The notes: generated by a model from the letters alone, not told the origin. A stretch of DNA of 64,000 nt from Rhodoferax fermentans (GCF_002017865.1 NZ_MTJN01000002.1:1860001-1924000), one strand, 5' to 3'. Counted from the first letter of the stretch, positions 36,780-46,358 are shown. Made by a program: numbers and translations.

Positions 36780-39635
36780 CTACTGGGGCGCCAGCTGCGA
36801 CGGTTTGGCAAAGGCCTCAAACCACTCGTGGTGCTCTTGCGGCCGGTGAAAGTGGTAGCCCTGAAACCGGTTGCAGCCGCGACTTTTCAAGAACTCAAAC
36901 TGCGCTGCGGTCTCCACACCCTCGGCCACCACACTCAGATGCAGGTGTTGTGCCATGGCCAGCATGGTCTCGACCAGCGCCACATCGTTGGGGTCTTCTG
37001 GCAGGTCCTGGACAAAACTCTTGTCGATCTTGAGCTCGTACAGCGGCAGGCGCTTGAGGTAGGACAACGACGAATACCCGGTGCCAAAGTCGTCGATCGA
37101 AAAACGGATGCCCAGCGCCGCCAGTTCGGCCATACGGCCCATGGTCTCGGTCATGTGCTCCACCAGCAGACCTTCGGTGATTTCCAGCGTCAGGTGGGTC
37201 GGGTCGGCCCCGGTTTGTTTGAGAATGTCGCGAATGCGGGCCACAAAGTTCGGCTGGGCAAACTGCAAGGGGCTGACGTTGACGGCGATGTGCAGGCTGT
37301 GCCCGGCTGCCTCCAACCGCGCCAATACCTGGCAGCTCTGCTGCAGCACCCAATCGCCCAGCGGCAGGATCAGACGCGACTCTTCGGCCAGCGGGATGAA
37401 GGTGGCCGGTGCCACCAGGCCACGCGTCGGGTGGCGCCAGCGCACCAGCGCCTCGGCACCAATGACCACACCGTCGGCATTCACCTGCGACTGCAGAAAC
37501 AGCTCAAAAGCCTGCTGCGCCACCGCCTCACGCAGTTCCTGCTCCAAGGCGTAACGCTGGGTCACGGTTTGCTGCATGTCGACCTGGAAGAAGGAGATCT
37601 GATTGCGACCACGTTCCTTGGCGCGGTACATGGCGATGTCGGCCTCGCGCATCAGGTCGTCCACCGACTCGTTGTGTTTGGGAAACAGCGTGACCCCCAT
37701 GCTGGCGGCGGTGTGGTAGCTGGTGCCGTCGATCAGGATCGGCCCCTCCAGCGCCAGCCGGATCTTGTCAGCCACCGCACGCGCCAATGTGGCAGCACCG
37801 TCGGACTCGGCCGCCAGCGCGGGCAGCAGCACCACAAACTCGTCACCGCCCAGACGCGCCACCGTGTCCTCCTGGCGCAAGTAGAACTGCAAGCGGCCTG
37901 CCACTTCCTGCAGCACCGCATCCCCCAGCGCATGGCCATACACATCGTTGAGGCGCTTGAAATGGTCCAGATCGACAAACATCAGCGCACCCACACGCTG
38001 GTTGCGCCGCGCCGCCGCCGCCGCCTGGGTCAGCCGGTCCTGAAACAGCGCGCGGTTGGGCAGACCGGTGAGGGCATCGTGGTAGGCCAGATGCGCTACC
38101 TGGGCCTCGGCCTGCTTGACCTGGCTGATGTCCAGGCAATGTCCGATGTAGCCCAGAAACCGGCCCTGGCTGTCATAACGCGGGCTGCCCTGGTCCAGAA
38201 TCCAGCGGTACTCGCCGCTGGCATGGCGCAGGCGGTACTCCATGGCAAAGGCCTCACGCGCCTCAAAAGCCGCCACATAGGTGGTGAAGCAGTGTTCCAA
38301 ATCGTCCGGGTGCACGCCCTCGGCCCAGCCGTCACCCAGCTCCTGGGCCAGCGTGCGGCCGGTAAAGGCCAGCCAGACGCTGTTGAAATAATTGCATTTT
38401 TTGTCCAGCCCTGCGGTCCAGACCAACGCCTGTCCGGTGTTGGCCAGGGTGCGGTAATGCTGCTCGCTGTCGGCCAGCGCGCGGCGCATGCGGTACTGCT
38501 CGGTCACGTCCTGAAACACCAACACCACCCCCTCGATCACGCCCCGGGCGTTGCGGATTGGCGCGGCCGAGTCGGCCACATCGCGCCGGGTGCCATCTCG
38601 CGCAATCAGCACCGTGTGGTTGGCCAGCCCCAGCACCGTACCCTCGGTTAACACCCGTTTCACCGGGATCTCGGCGGGCTGGCCGGTGATCTCGCTCTCG
38701 ATCACAAACACATCCGAGATCGGCAGCCCGCGCGCCTCTGCCAGCGCCCAGCCGGTGAAACGTTCTGCGGCCGGGTTCATCAGGGTGATGCGAGCGCGGG
38801 CGTCGGTAGCGATCAGGCCATCACCAATCGAGTGCAGGGTGATGCTCATGCGCTCCTCGCTGGTGATCAGTGCTTTCTGGGCGTCTTCGATGGCTTGCGC
38901 CATGTCGTTGAAGTCACGCGCCAAGGCGGCAATTTCGAGCGGCCCCTGCACCACAGCGCGGCTGCTCAGCTGCCCCTGTTTGAGGCAACCTGCCGCGTCT
39001 GCCAGTGCTTGCAAAGGCTGGGCGACAAACCGGCGCAGCAACAGGCCCACGGCCAGCAGCACCAGCAGGGCCAGCACCAGCCAGGGCAGACGCGACAACA
39101 AGGTCTCGTAGCGGGCCTGCTGCCAGGCCAGGTCCAGGTCCATCTCCAAAAACACCGAACCCCAGCGCGAACTGCGCACCTCGTTGCTGGCGGCAGGCAA
39201 CTCAAACGGCTGCAGCACAGCCAGACGCAGCCCTTCCTCCTCGGTGCGAACCTGGGGCAGCCGCCCGGCAATCACCTGCAGGCGCCAGCCATCGTCAAAG
39301 TCGGGCAGCAGGCTTTTGGCGACACTGCCGACCCAGGCCTTGCGGTGGGCCATGAGCACCCGGCCCTGCTCGTCGAGGATCAGCACCGCCAGCACCCGCG
39401 GGTCGGTGCTGGTCTGCGCCAGATCGGAGGCCACCATCGCGGTGCTGTTTTGCAAGCCTTGTTCTGCCATACGGGCCAGATGGGAGACATGGTCCAGCGC
39501 ATCCTGGCGTGCCGTCTGGGTCAGGTTGGTTTGACGTGTGCTCAGGCTGTGCCAAGTGGCAAAGCTGCTGAAAATCAACAACAGGCTGGCCAGCGCCAGT
39601 GGCAAGGCCCATTTCAGACTCCAGGGAAAACGCAT
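36780..39635 (-). CDS. Membrane GGDEF-EAL protein with HAMP and PAS domains
   Basis: A 951-residue c-di-GMP turnover protein. Two membrane helices (about 10-30 and 170-190) flank a periplasmic sensor, followed by HAMP (about 190-245), two PAS domains (about 260-375 and 385-505), GGDEF (about 515-675) and EAL (about 690-940). The cyclase site GGDEF and an RxxD I-site (RQED) are intact, and the EAL domain keeps EAL (GAEALVRW), DDFGTGYSS and KIDKSFV, so both activities are possible. The ATG 39635 has GGAGAG upstream and begins one base after the stop of the SBP gene, forming a two-gene operon that parallels 30002-33453. Confidence 0.92.
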   Translation of the reverse strand: MRFPWSLKWALPLALASLLLIFSSFATWHSLSTRQTNLTQTARQDALDHVSHLARMAEQGLQNSTAMVASDLAQTSTDPRVLAVLILDEQGRVLMAHRKAWVGSVAKSLLPDFDDGWRLQVIAGRLPQVRTEEEGLRLAVLQPFELPAASNEVRSSRWGSVFLEMDLDLAWQQARYETLLSRLPWLVLALLVLLAVGLLLRRFVAQPLQALADAAGCLKQGQLSSRAVVQGPLEIAALARDFNDMAQAIEDAQKALITSEERMSITLHSIGDGLIATDARARITLMNPAAERFTGWALAEARGLPISDVFVIESEITGQPAEIPVKRVLTEGTVLGLANHTVLIARDGTRRDVADSAAPIRNARGVIEGVVLVFQDVTEQYRMRRALADSEQHYRTLANTGQALVWTAGLDKKCNYFNSVWLAFTGRTLAQELGDGWAEGVHPDDLEHCFTTYVAAFEAREAFAMEYRLRHASGEYRWILDQGSPRYDSQGRFLGYIGHCLDISQVKQAEAQVAHLAYHDALTGLPNRALFQDRLTQAAAAARRNQRVGALMFVDLDHFKRLNDVYGHALGDAVLQEVAGRLQFYLRQEDTVARLGGDEFVVLLPALAAESDGAATLARAVADKIRLALEGPILIDGTSYHTAASMGVTLFPKHNESVDDLMREADIAMYRAKERGRNQISFFQVDMQQTVTQRYALEQELREAVAQQAFELFLQSQVNADGVVIGAEALVRWRHPTRGLVAPATFIPLAEESRLILPLGDWVLQQSCQVLARLEAAGHSLHIAVNVSPLQFAQPNFVARIRDILKQTGADPTHLTLEITEGLLVEHMTETMGRMAELAALGIRFSIDDFGTGYSSLSYLKRLPLYELKIDKSFVQDLPEDPNDVALVETMLAMAQHLHLSVVAEGVETAAQFEFLKSRGCNRFQGYHFHRPQEHHEWFEAFAKPSQLAPQ

Positions 39636-39636
39636 C

Positions 39637-40620
39637 TCAAGCTCTCCAATCAGTCGCAGGCAAAAACCGTCCATCCATCACACCGTCGAGCACGGGCACC
39701 TGTTTGAGCAGCCCGGAGCGCTGCATCAGGGTCGCCACCGACTGCGCCATCGGTCGCAGTCCCGGTGCCGCCGCATCGAGCAACCGGCGGTTGTCGTCCA
39801 GGTTCATCAGGTGCACCCCCTTGAGCGCCGCCGTGAACTCCAACGCGCTGATGCCCTGCGCAGGGGCCATCAAGGCGGCAGACTGTGCGGCCGAGTTTTG
39901 CAACACCCCAAGCGCCTGAAAATAACCGACCAGCAGCTGTTTGAACACCTCGGGCGAGGCGGCCAGCGCACTGGCTCGCACCGCCAACACATCCATGATC
40001 ACACCCGGAAAACGCCGGCTGTCGATCAAGCGGTGGGCCCCCTGGCGGGCCAGCTGGCTGGCATAAGGCTCAAAACACACCACCGCGTCCACCGCACCGC
40101 TGGCATAGGCAGCCAGTTGCGCGGCGCCAGCCAGCGGCAGCTTGATGACATCGTCAGGGCGCAGGCCGGCCGCATCCAGCGTGCGCGACAACAGCAGCGC
40201 ACCGGTGGCGGTTTCTTCCACCGCCACACGCTGCCCGCGCAGTTGCTCCACGCGGGTGATGCCCGGGCGCGCCATCACCACATCGGCTCCGGCCGACTCG
40301 TCAAACACCATGATCACCCGCAGGTCGAGCTGACCCTCGCGCGCCACCAGCCATTCGTCAAGCGTGAGGGTGGCCGCCTCGACCTGGTCAGAGGCCAGCG
40401 CCAGCAGGCTGTCGGAGGCGGTGGTCAGCTCCAGCAAACGCAGGCTGGGGTTGTTGAAATGCCCCAGCTCGCGCGCCAGCAACAAGCCGGTGTAACCCAC
40501 CCAAGGGTTGGTCGCCACCCGCACCAGCGGCTCAGCGCGCTCACAGGCACCCAAACCCACCAGCGACAGCCCGAGCGCACTGGCCAAAAGCTGGCGGCGG
40601 TCCGGGTGCAAAACAGGCAT
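39637..40620 (-). CDS. SsuA/TauA-like periplasmic substrate-binding lipoprotein
   Basis: A 327-residue ABC-type binding protein of the NMT1/SsuA-like group. The N-terminus has an RR pair before a hydrophobic stretch (PDRRQLLASALGL, possibly Tat-directed) and a lipobox LVGLGAC (about 24). VRVATNPWVGYTGLLLARE and the AAYASGAVDAVVCFEPYA segment are typical of the family. No permease or ATPase follows; instead the next gene is the GGDEF-EAL protein, so this probably senses its ligand for c-di-GMP signalling. The ATG at 40620 has a strong GAGGAG site. Confidence 0.86.
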   Translation of the reverse strand: MPVLHPDRRQLLASALGLSLVGLGACERAEPLVRVATNPWVGYTGLLLARELGHFNNPSLRLLELTTASDSLLALASDQVEAATLTLDEWLVAREGQLDLRVIMVFDESAGADVVMARPGITRVEQLRGQRVAVEETATGALLLSRTLDAAGLRPDDVIKLPLAGAAQLAAYASGAVDAVVCFEPYASQLARQGAHRLIDSRRFPGVIMDVLAVRASALAASPEVFKQLLVGYFQALGVLQNSAAQSAALMAPAQGISALEFTAALKGVHLMNLDDNRRLLDAAAPGLRPMAQSVATLMQRSGLLKQVPVLDGVMDGRFLPATDWRA

Positions 40621-40735
40621 GGCGCTCCTCTCTATGGGCTGCTGGGTGGGTGAAGCGTGTGGGCTGAGAACCATGCTACCTCAGGCGCTTGGACGTTCTG
40701 GGTAAACACAGAGGCAAAGTACGAGAAAAAACTAC

Positions 40736-40786
40736 AAAGACAGGAGCTGTCAGCCCTTTTATCAAAAGGGCGAGAGGCCTATTTGG
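40736..40786 (+). repeat. Dispersed AGCT/AAGGGC element upstream of metX
   Basis: Shows CAGGAGCTGTCAGCCC and AAAAGGGCGAGAGGCC. The central hairpin is the longest of all copies: GCCCTTTT (40753-40760) and AAAAGGGC (40764-40771) with a 3-base loop. It lies between the divergent SBP gene and the metX promoter and may insulate the two. Confidence 0.75.
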
Positions 40787-40853
40787 CATCCAACATCACA
40801 AAGACTGGCCTGGCACGGCACACGACCAAGCCGGGCTGACCGGACGGTCTGGT

Positions 40854-40859
40854 TATACT
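40854..40859 (+). promoter_or_regulatory. Candidate -10 box of metX-metW
   Basis: TATACT at 40854-40859 ends five bases before the conserved SAM-II aptamer, so transcription would start right at the aptamer. No strong -35 is seen at normal spacing. Confidence 0.45.
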
Positions 40860-40861
40860 GT

Positions 40862-40916
40862 TGTTGCGCCGATTTGCCAGAATTGCGGGCGCTTAACAAA
40901 TACCGCTAAAGATGTC
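40862..40916 (+). promoter_or_regulatory. SAM-II riboswitch upstream of metX
   Basis: The leader matches the SAM-II pattern: P1 arms GCGCC (40866-40870) and GGGCGC (40887-40892), the loop GATTT that pairs in the pseudoknot, and the conserved downstream GCTAAA (40905-40910) within CCGCTAAAG. It precedes homoserine acyltransferase, the usual SAM-II target. CGCTAAAG (40904-40911) is also exactly complementary to CTTTAGCG (40934-40941) in the terminator loop, which suggests that the same bases form the SAM pocket or an antiterminator. SAM-II is best known in alphaproteobacteria. Confidence 0.85.
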
Positions 40917-40920
40917 AGCC

Positions 40921-40955
40921 AACCCGGTTTTGCCTTTAGCGATACCGGGTTTTTT
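40921..40955 (+). terminator. Attenuator terminator of the metX leader
   Basis: AACCCGG (40921-40927) pairs with CCGGGTT (40945-40951) and is followed by TTTTTT (40950-40955), a standard intrinsic terminator ending only five bases before the metX ATG. Pairing of its loop with the aptamer (40904-40911) would block the stem, giving a simple SAM-controlled on/off switch. No Shine-Dalgarno is visible, since the terminator occupies that position. Confidence 0.85.
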
Positions 40956-40960
40956 CATTC

Positions 40961-42127
40961 ATGCAACTGATCGCTACCCCCCAGTCGATGTCATTTGCGG
41001 CCGCCTTGCCCCTGCAAAGCGGCGCCAGTCTGCGCAACTACGCGCTCAGCTTTGAGACCTACGGCACACTCAACGCGGACAAGTCCAACGCGGTGCTGGT
41101 CTGCCACGCGCTCAACGCATCACACCATGTGGCCGGGGTTTACGCAGGCCAGGCCAAGTCCGAGGGCTGGTGGGACAACATGATTGGCCCAGGCAAGCCG
41201 CTGGATACCAACAAGTTTTTTGTCATCGGGGTCAACAACCTGGGCTCCTGTTTTGGCTCGACCGGGCCGATGCACATCAACCCCGACACCGGCCAGGTCT
41301 ATGGCGCAGACTTCCCGGTGGTCACCGTCGAGGACTGGGTCAACGCCCAGGCCCGGCTGCTCGACGCCTTGGGCATTGAGACCCTGGCCGCGGTGATGGG
41401 TGGCAGCCTGGGCGGCATGCAGACGCTGAGCTGGACACTGCAGTACCCCGACCGGGTGCGCCACGCGCTGGTGATTGCCAGCGCGCCCAACCTGACGGCT
41501 GAGAACATCGCCTTCAACGAGGTGGCGCGGCGCGCCATCGTGACCGACCCCGACTTCCACGGCGGGCACTTTTACCAGCACGGCACGGTGCCCAAACGCG
41601 GCCTGCGTATTGCCCGCATGATCGGCCACATCACCTACCTCAGTGACGATGTGATGAACGAGAAGTTTGGCCGCCAGTTGCGCGACGCGGTGCTGGCGCA
41701 GGCCAACAACACCGCTGGCGACCTGGATGCCGGTGCCTACAAATACAGCACGCAAGACGTCGAGTTCCAGATCGAGAGTTACCTGCGTTACCAGGGTGAC
41801 AAGTTTGCCGAGTACTTTGACGCCAACACCTACCTGCTGATCACCCGGGCGCTGGACTACTTTGACCCGGCACGTGCCTACGGTGGCAACCTGAGCCTGG
41901 CGCTGGGGCGTGCCAAAGCCAAGTTCCTGCTCGTGAGTTTCACCACCGACTGGCGCTTTTCACCCAAACGCAGCCGCGAGATCGTCAAGGCCTTGCTCGA
42001 CAACCAGCGCGACGTGACTTACGCCGAGATCAGCGCACGCCATGGCCACGATGCCTTTTTGCTCGATGACCCTCGCTACATGGACGTTGTTCGCTCTTAT
42101 TTTGAAAGCATGGAGGTGTCAGCATGA
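40961..42127 (+). CDS. metX: Homoserine O-acyltransferase MetX
   Basis: Acylates homoserine (acetyl- or succinyl-CoA) in methionine synthesis. The 388-residue alpha/beta hydrolase-fold protein has the nucleophile elbow GGSLGGMQ (Ser about 149) and the C-terminal catalytic His in HGHDAFLLD (about 366). The ATG 40961 gives [12 protein letters not shown]; there is no visible ribosome site because the attenuator hairpin ends there. Its stop overlaps metW (ATGA). Synthesis is very likely shut off by SAM through the upstream riboswitch. Acetyl versus succinyl specificity is not readable from motifs alone. Confidence 0.95.
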   Translation: MQLIATPQSMSFAAALPLQSGASLRNYALSFETYGTLNADKSNAVLVCHALNASHHVAGVYAGQAKSEGWWDNMIGPGKPLDTNKFFVIGVNNLGSCFGSTGPMHINPDTGQVYGADFPVVTVEDWVNAQARLLDALGIETLAAVMGGSLGGMQTLSWTLQYPDRVRHALVIASAPNLTAENIAFNEVARRAIVTDPDFHGGHFYQHGTVPKRGLRIARMIGHITYLSDDVMNEKFGRQLRDAVLAQANNTAGDLDAGAYKYSTQDVEFQIESYLRYQGDKFAEYFDANTYLLITRALDYFDPARAYGGNLSLALGRAKAKFLLVSFTTDWRFSPKRSREIVKALLDNQRDVTYAEISARHGHDAFLLDDPRYMDVVRSYFESMEVSA

Positions 42128-42705
42128 GTGTCAGTGTGGTTGGCCAGGCCTTGGCCGAACTGGTGCCTGCGGGCTCGCGCGTGCTCGACTTGGGCTGTGG
42201 TGACGGCGCCCTGCTGGCGCATTTACAAGCCACCCGTGGCTGCACCGGCTACGGTATCGAGATTGACGACGCCAATGTGCTGGCCTGCGTGCAGCGCGGT
42301 GTCAACGTCATCCAGCTCAACCTGGACGAAGGTCTGTCGATGTTTGAGGACGCCTCGTTTGACGTGGTGTTACAGATCGACACCCTGCAGAACCTGCGCA
42401 ACGCCGAGGTGATGCTGCGCGAGACAGTGCGTGTTGGCCAGCTCGGCATCGTCGCCTTCCCCAACTTTGCCCATTGGCCCAACCGCCTGAGTGTGCTGCG
42501 CGGGCGCATGCCGGTGACCCGGCGCCTGCCCTACCAGTGGTACAACACGCCCAACATCCGCGTTGGCACCCATGCTGATCTGGGCTTGCTGGCACGCGCC
42601 TGTGGCCTGAAGGTGGTCGACAGCTTTGGCATCCAGGACGGTGAGGTGTTACGTTTTGCACCCAACTTGCTGGCGGGCACCTCGGTCTACAAACTCACGC
42701 GATAA
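42124..42705 (+). CDS. metW: Methionine biosynthesis protein MetW
   Basis: SAM-dependent methyltransferase-fold protein of 193 residues that activates MetX in proteobacteria. The SAM-binding motif [12 protein letters not shown] is at about residues 21-32. [11 protein letters not shown] and [12 protein letters not shown] are diagnostic of MetW. It overlaps metX by four bases (ATGA), so it is translated in a fixed ratio with its partner and shares the SAM-II control. Confidence 0.95.
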   Translation: MSVSVVGQALAELVPAGSRVLDLGCGDGALLAHLQATRGCTGYGIEIDDANVLACVQRGVNVIQLNLDEGLSMFEDASFDVVLQIDTLQNLRNAEVMLRETVRVGQLGIVAFPNFAHWPNRLSVLRGRMPVTRRLPYQWYNTPNIRVGTHADLGLLARACGLKVVDSFGIQDGEVLRFAPNLLAGTSVYKLTR

Positions 42706-42835
42706 CCCTCTGTGCCAGTTGGTGGCCTGGCGCACTGGCGCAAGCGACCATCTTGGCTCAAAATGGCTTGACCAAGGCAACCCGGTCTATTGTTTGGCGG
42801 GTTGTTCCAACTTTTATCTTGCTGGACCATTTGCC

Positions 42836-43957
42836 ATGCCACACACCCACGCCACCTTGTTCAATCCCGTGCACGCCGGTGACCTGCACCTGGCCAACCG
42901 CATCGTCATGGCGCCGCTCACCCGCAACCGCGCACCGGACGCCATCCCGACCCCGCTGATGGCCGAGTACTACGCCCAGCGCGCCAGCGCCGGGCTGATC
43001 ATCACCGAGGCCACCGCGATCAGCCACCAAGGCCAGGGTTATGCCGACGTGCCCGGCCTGTACGGCAGCGAGCAGATCGACGGCTGGAAGCAGGTCACCA
43101 AACGTGTCCACGCCGCCGGCGGCAAGATCGTGGTGCAGCTCTGGCATGTCGGGCGCATCTCCCACACCCGCCTGCAACCCAACAGCGGTGCACCGGTAGC
43201 CCCGTCAGCGATCCGCGCCAATGCCAAGACGGTCTTGATCCAGGACGGTGTGCCGACCTTTGTCGACACCTCAGAGCCGCGTGCCTTACAAGCCTATGAG
43301 TTGCCAGACATCGTGCACACCTACGCCGCCGCCGCCCGCAACGCGGTGGAAACCGCTGGTTTTGACGGGGTGGAGATCCACGCCGCCAACGGCTACCTGC
43401 TCGACCAATTCCTGAAGAGCGGCTCCAACATCCGCCGCGATGACTTTGGCGGCAGCATCGAGAACCGCGCCCGGTTATTGCTCGAAGTGGTGCGCGCCGT
43501 CACCGGGGCCATTGGCGCCGGGCGCGTGGGCATCCGCCTGTCGCCGGTGACACCGGCCAACGACGCGTTTGACCCTGACCCGCAGCCGCTGTTTGACTAC
43601 CTGGTGCGCGAACTGGCGGGCTTCGGGCTGGCCTATGTGCACATCATCGAAGGCGCCACCGGTGGCCCGCGCGAGCTCTCAGACCGCCCGTTTGACTACA
43701 CCGGCCTGCGCCGTGCCTACCGTGCGGCCGGTGGCAAAGGTGCCTGGATGGTCAACAACGGCCTGGACAAGGCTCTGGCCGAACAAGCGGTGCGTGAGGG
43801 CGCCGATCTGGTCGCTTTTGGCCGCGCCTACATTGCCAACCCCGACCTGGTGGAGCGCCTGCGCCACGGTAGCTCGCTCAATGAAGGTGACCGCAACACC
43901 TATTACGGTGGTGGTGCCAAGGGTTACACCGACTACCCCACACTCGAACAAAGCTGA
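42836..43957 (+). CDS. NADH:flavin oxidoreductase, old yellow enzyme family
   Basis: FMN-dependent ene-reductase of 373 residues (NemA/OYE class). It has LFNPVHAGDLHLANRIVMAP-like start, QLWHVGRISH (about 104-113), HAANGYLLDQFL, RRDDFGGSIENRAR and the C-terminal GADLVAFGRAYIANPD with the FMN phosphate site. These enzymes reduce activated C=C bonds and nitro compounds with NAD(P)H. The ATG 42836 is the first that gives the family N-terminus. It follows metW by 130 bp; a small inverted repeat AACCCG/CGGGTT (42779-42803) lies in that gap and might end the met transcript. Confidence 0.94.
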   Translation: MPHTHATLFNPVHAGDLHLANRIVMAPLTRNRAPDAIPTPLMAEYYAQRASAGLIITEATAISHQGQGYADVPGLYGSEQIDGWKQVTKRVHAAGGKIVVQLWHVGRISHTRLQPNSGAPVAPSAIRANAKTVLIQDGVPTFVDTSEPRALQAYELPDIVHTYAAAARNAVETAGFDGVEIHAANGYLLDQFLKSGSNIRRDDFGGSIENRARLLLEVVRAVTGAIGAGRVGIRLSPVTPANDAFDPDPQPLFDYLVRELAGFGLAYVHIIEGATGGPRELSDRPFDYTGLRRAYRAAGGKGAWMVNNGLDKALAEQAVREGADLVAFGRAYIANPDLVERLRHGSSLNEGDRNTYYGGGAKGYTDYPTLEQS

Positions 43958-43990
43958 GCGCAACGGCGACCTCGCCCGCCAACAACGTCC

Positions 43991-45388
43991 ATGGGGCAGC
44001 ATGATCACCAAGCCACACCCGTTGGCCAGGTGCCGTTTGGCGAGGCCTGGCGCTTCTGGCTCAAACTCGGCTTCATCAGTTTTGGAGGACCGGCCGGGCA
44101 GATTGCGCTGATGCACCGCACGCTGGTCGAGGACAAACGTTGGATCTCCGAGGCGCGTTTTCTGCACGCGCTGAACTACTGCATGCTTTTACCCGGCCCC
44201 GAGGCGCAACAACTGGCCACCTACCTCGGCTGGCTGATGCATCGCACTTGGGGTGGTGTGCTGGCGGGGCTGCTGTTTGTGCTGCCCTCGCTGGCCATCC
44301 TGATGGGGCTGAGCTGGGTCTATGTGGCTTTTGGCACCTTGCCTTGGGTGGCGGGCCTGCTGTATGGCATCAAACCCGCCGTGGCGGCGATTGTGCTGCA
44401 GGCGGTGCACCGCATGGGCAGCCGCACATTAAATAACCCGGCGCAAGCACCCGTGTTGTGGGCGGTAGCTGCTATGAGTTTTGTTGCTGTGGCGTGGCTC
44501 AACATCCCCTTCCCGTGGGTGGTGCTGGTGGCGGCCCTGACCGGCTGGCTGGGCCAGCGCTGGGGACTTGCCGAGTTTGCCAAAACGCCAAGCCACGGCG
44601 GCACGGCGCAGGCCAAGGTCGCACCAGCGCAAGTCGACACCGCTTATCTGATCAATGACCACACACCCACACCCGAACACGCCCGTTTCAGGCCCTGGCG
44701 ACTGGCCCGGGTGCTGCTGACAGGTGGAGCGTTGTGGCTGCTACCGATGGCGCTGCTGCTGGCCTGGCAGGGCTGGGGCGGCACGCTGGCGCAGATGGGC
44801 TGGTTTTTCAGCAAAGCCGCGCTGCTGACCTTTGGTGGCGCCTACGCGGTGTTGCCCTATGTGTACCAGGGCGCCGTGAGTCACTTTGGCTGGCTCAGCG
44901 GCCCGCAGATGATGGACGGCCTGGCCCTGGGTGAGACCACGCCCGGCCCGCTGATCATGGTGGTGGCTTTTGTGGGTTTTCTGGGTGGTTGGAGCCAACA
45001 GGTGCTGGGTCCGCAGGCGCTGCTGCTGGGCGCCGTGTTGGCAGCCACGGTGGTGACCTGGTTCACTTTTTTGCCGTCTTTTATCTTCATCCTGGCCGGT
45101 GGCCCGCTGGTGGAATCGACCCACGGCAAGCAACACTTCACCGCGCCCTTGACCGCCATCACTGCCGCCGTGGTGGGGGTGATGGCCAGCCTGGCCCTGC
45201 TTTTTATTCTGCATGTGGCCCAGGGCAGCGGAACCACGGACCTGTTTGGCTTGGGCATCGACCTACCCGCCTTGGCCCTGGCGGGTGTGGCCGCGCTGGC
45301 CCTGTTGCGCTACAAGCAAGGAATGCTCAAGGTGATGGCCGTTTGCGCATTGGCCGGGCTGGCTTGGAAGTTGGCAGGCTGCTGCTGA
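43991..45388 (+). CDS. chrA: Chromate transporter ChrA
   Basis: Inner-membrane CHR-family exporter of 465 residues with two homologous halves (about 12 helices in all). The family signature FISFGGPAGQIALMH appears at about residues 28-42, and its counterpart LLTFGGAYAVLPY at about 278-290. It confers chromate resistance by efflux in many proteobacteria. A low-complexity hydrophilic loop (about 195-225) connects the halves. A weak match to the dispersed repeat (44435-44485) lies in the first half. It is convergent with the TerC-family gene, 25 bp apart. Confidence 0.92.
   Translation: MGQHDHQATPVGQVPFGEAWRFWLKLGFISFGGPAGQIALMHRTLVEDKRWISEARFLHALNYCMLLPGPEAQQLATYLGWLMHRTWGGVLAGLLFVLPSLAILMGLSWVYVAFGTLPWVAGLLYGIKPAVAAIVLQAVHRMGSRTLNNPAQAPVLWAVAAMSFVAVAWLNIPFPWVVLVAALTGWLGQRWGLAEFAKTPSHGGTAQAKVAPAQVDTAYLINDHTPTPEHARFRPWRLARVLLTGGALWLLPMALLLAWQGWGGTLAQMGWFFSKAALLTFGGAYAVLPYVYQGAVSHFGWLSGPQMMDGLALGETTPGPLIMVVAFVGFLGGWSQQVLGPQALLLGAVLAATVVTWFTFLPSFIFILAGGPLVESTHGKQHFTAPLTAITAAVVGVMASLALLFILHVAQGSGTTDLFGLGIDLPALALAGVAALALLRYKQGMLKVMAVCALAGLAWKLAGCC
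44435..44485 (-). repeat. Possible relic of the dispersed element inside chrA
   Basis: The plus strand shows CGGTAGCTGCTATGAGTTTT at the right end, which resembles the reverse complement of the element's AGCT arm; the AAGGGC end is not clear. Reported as a weak match. Confidence 0.25.
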
Positions 45389-45413
45389 CCAACCGCCGAG
45401 CCAGCCGGTTAGC

Positions 45414-46151
45414 TTAACCGCGTGCCTGGCGCTTGGTGCGCGCGCGGATGTTGAGCGCCTCCACCGCCAACGAGAACAACATGGCCACGTAGACATAGGC
45501 TTTGGGCACATGCACGTCAAAGGCTTCGGCCACCAAGAGCGTGCCCACCATGGTCAGGAAGGCCAGTGCCAGCACCTTGATCGACGGGTGCCGGTCAACA
45601 AACTCGCCAATCGGCTTGGCGGCAAACATCATCACCGCCACTGAGGCGATCACCGCCGCCACCATCACGCCGATGTTGTCGACCATGCCCACGGCCGTGA
45701 TCACAGAGTCCAGCGAAAACACGATGTCGACCACACCAATTTGCACAATCGTGCCCCAGAAAATCCCGCTACCGGCTTTGACAGTGTCGACACCGGACTG
45801 GGCCTCATCACTCTCGTGGGCTTCCACTTCCATGTAAATCTCGTGCGAGGCCTTGTAAAGCAGGAACAGGCCACCTCCCAGCAAAATCAGGTCACGGCCG
45901 CTGATCTCCTGCCCCAGCACGGTCAGCAGTGGCTCGGTCAGTGTCATCACCCAGGCCAGGCTGAACAGCAGCGCAATCCGCGACACCATGGCAAAAGCCA
46001 GACCCAGACGACGCGCCAGGTCACGCTTCTCGGGCGGCAGGCGCCCGACCAGGATGCTGATGAAAATGATGTTGTCGATGCCCAGCACAATCTCCAGTGC
46101 GGCAAGCATGAAGAAGGCAATCCAGGTGTTCGGGTCGGTGAGTAATTCCAT
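45414..46151 (-). CDS. TerC family integral membrane protein
   Basis: A 245-residue, seven-helix membrane protein of the TerC family. The signature ALEIVLGIDNIIFISIL (about 18-34) and the second Asp-containing segment GVVDIVFSLDSVITAV (about 139-154) are present. Members export Mn2+ or assist tellurite resistance. It has no riboswitch-like leader, unlike the GDT1 gene at 35345. The following 268-bp gap (46152-46419) holds an inverted repeat that may serve the divergent aminotransferase operon. Confidence 0.93.
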   Translation of the reverse strand: MELLTDPNTWIAFFMLAALEIVLGIDNIIFISILVGRLPPEKRDLARRLGLAFAMVSRIALLFSLAWVMTLTEPLLTVLGQEISGRDLILLGGGLFLLYKASHEIYMEVEAHESDEAQSGVDTVKAGSGIFWGTIVQIGVVDIVFSLDSVITAVGMVDNIGVMVAAVIASVAVMMFAAKPIGEFVDRHPSIKVLALAFLTMVGTLLVAEAFDVHVPKAYVYVAMLFSLAVEALNIRARTKRQARG

Positions 46152-46358
46152 GGGGGTGGGTCGCAGAGGCTAAAACTGGTGGAGTCTAGCGATGCGTTCA
46201 AAAGCCCCATGAGCTATGTGTTTTGTGGTCGCAGCTCCGCTGGCCCATCTGGTCATCGCGACAAGTTACAGAATTTGTCAAGCATATTCAGTGGGCTCCA
46301 CGATTTACACACAAATACTCAATGCTAAGTCAAGGTTTGGGTTGCAAACTGGCATGTG

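Noticed and set aside
40862..40916. SAH riboswitch (common in betaproteobacteria)
   Set aside because: The conserved GCTAAA and P1-pseudoknot order fit SAM-II; the gene is metX rather than ahcY.
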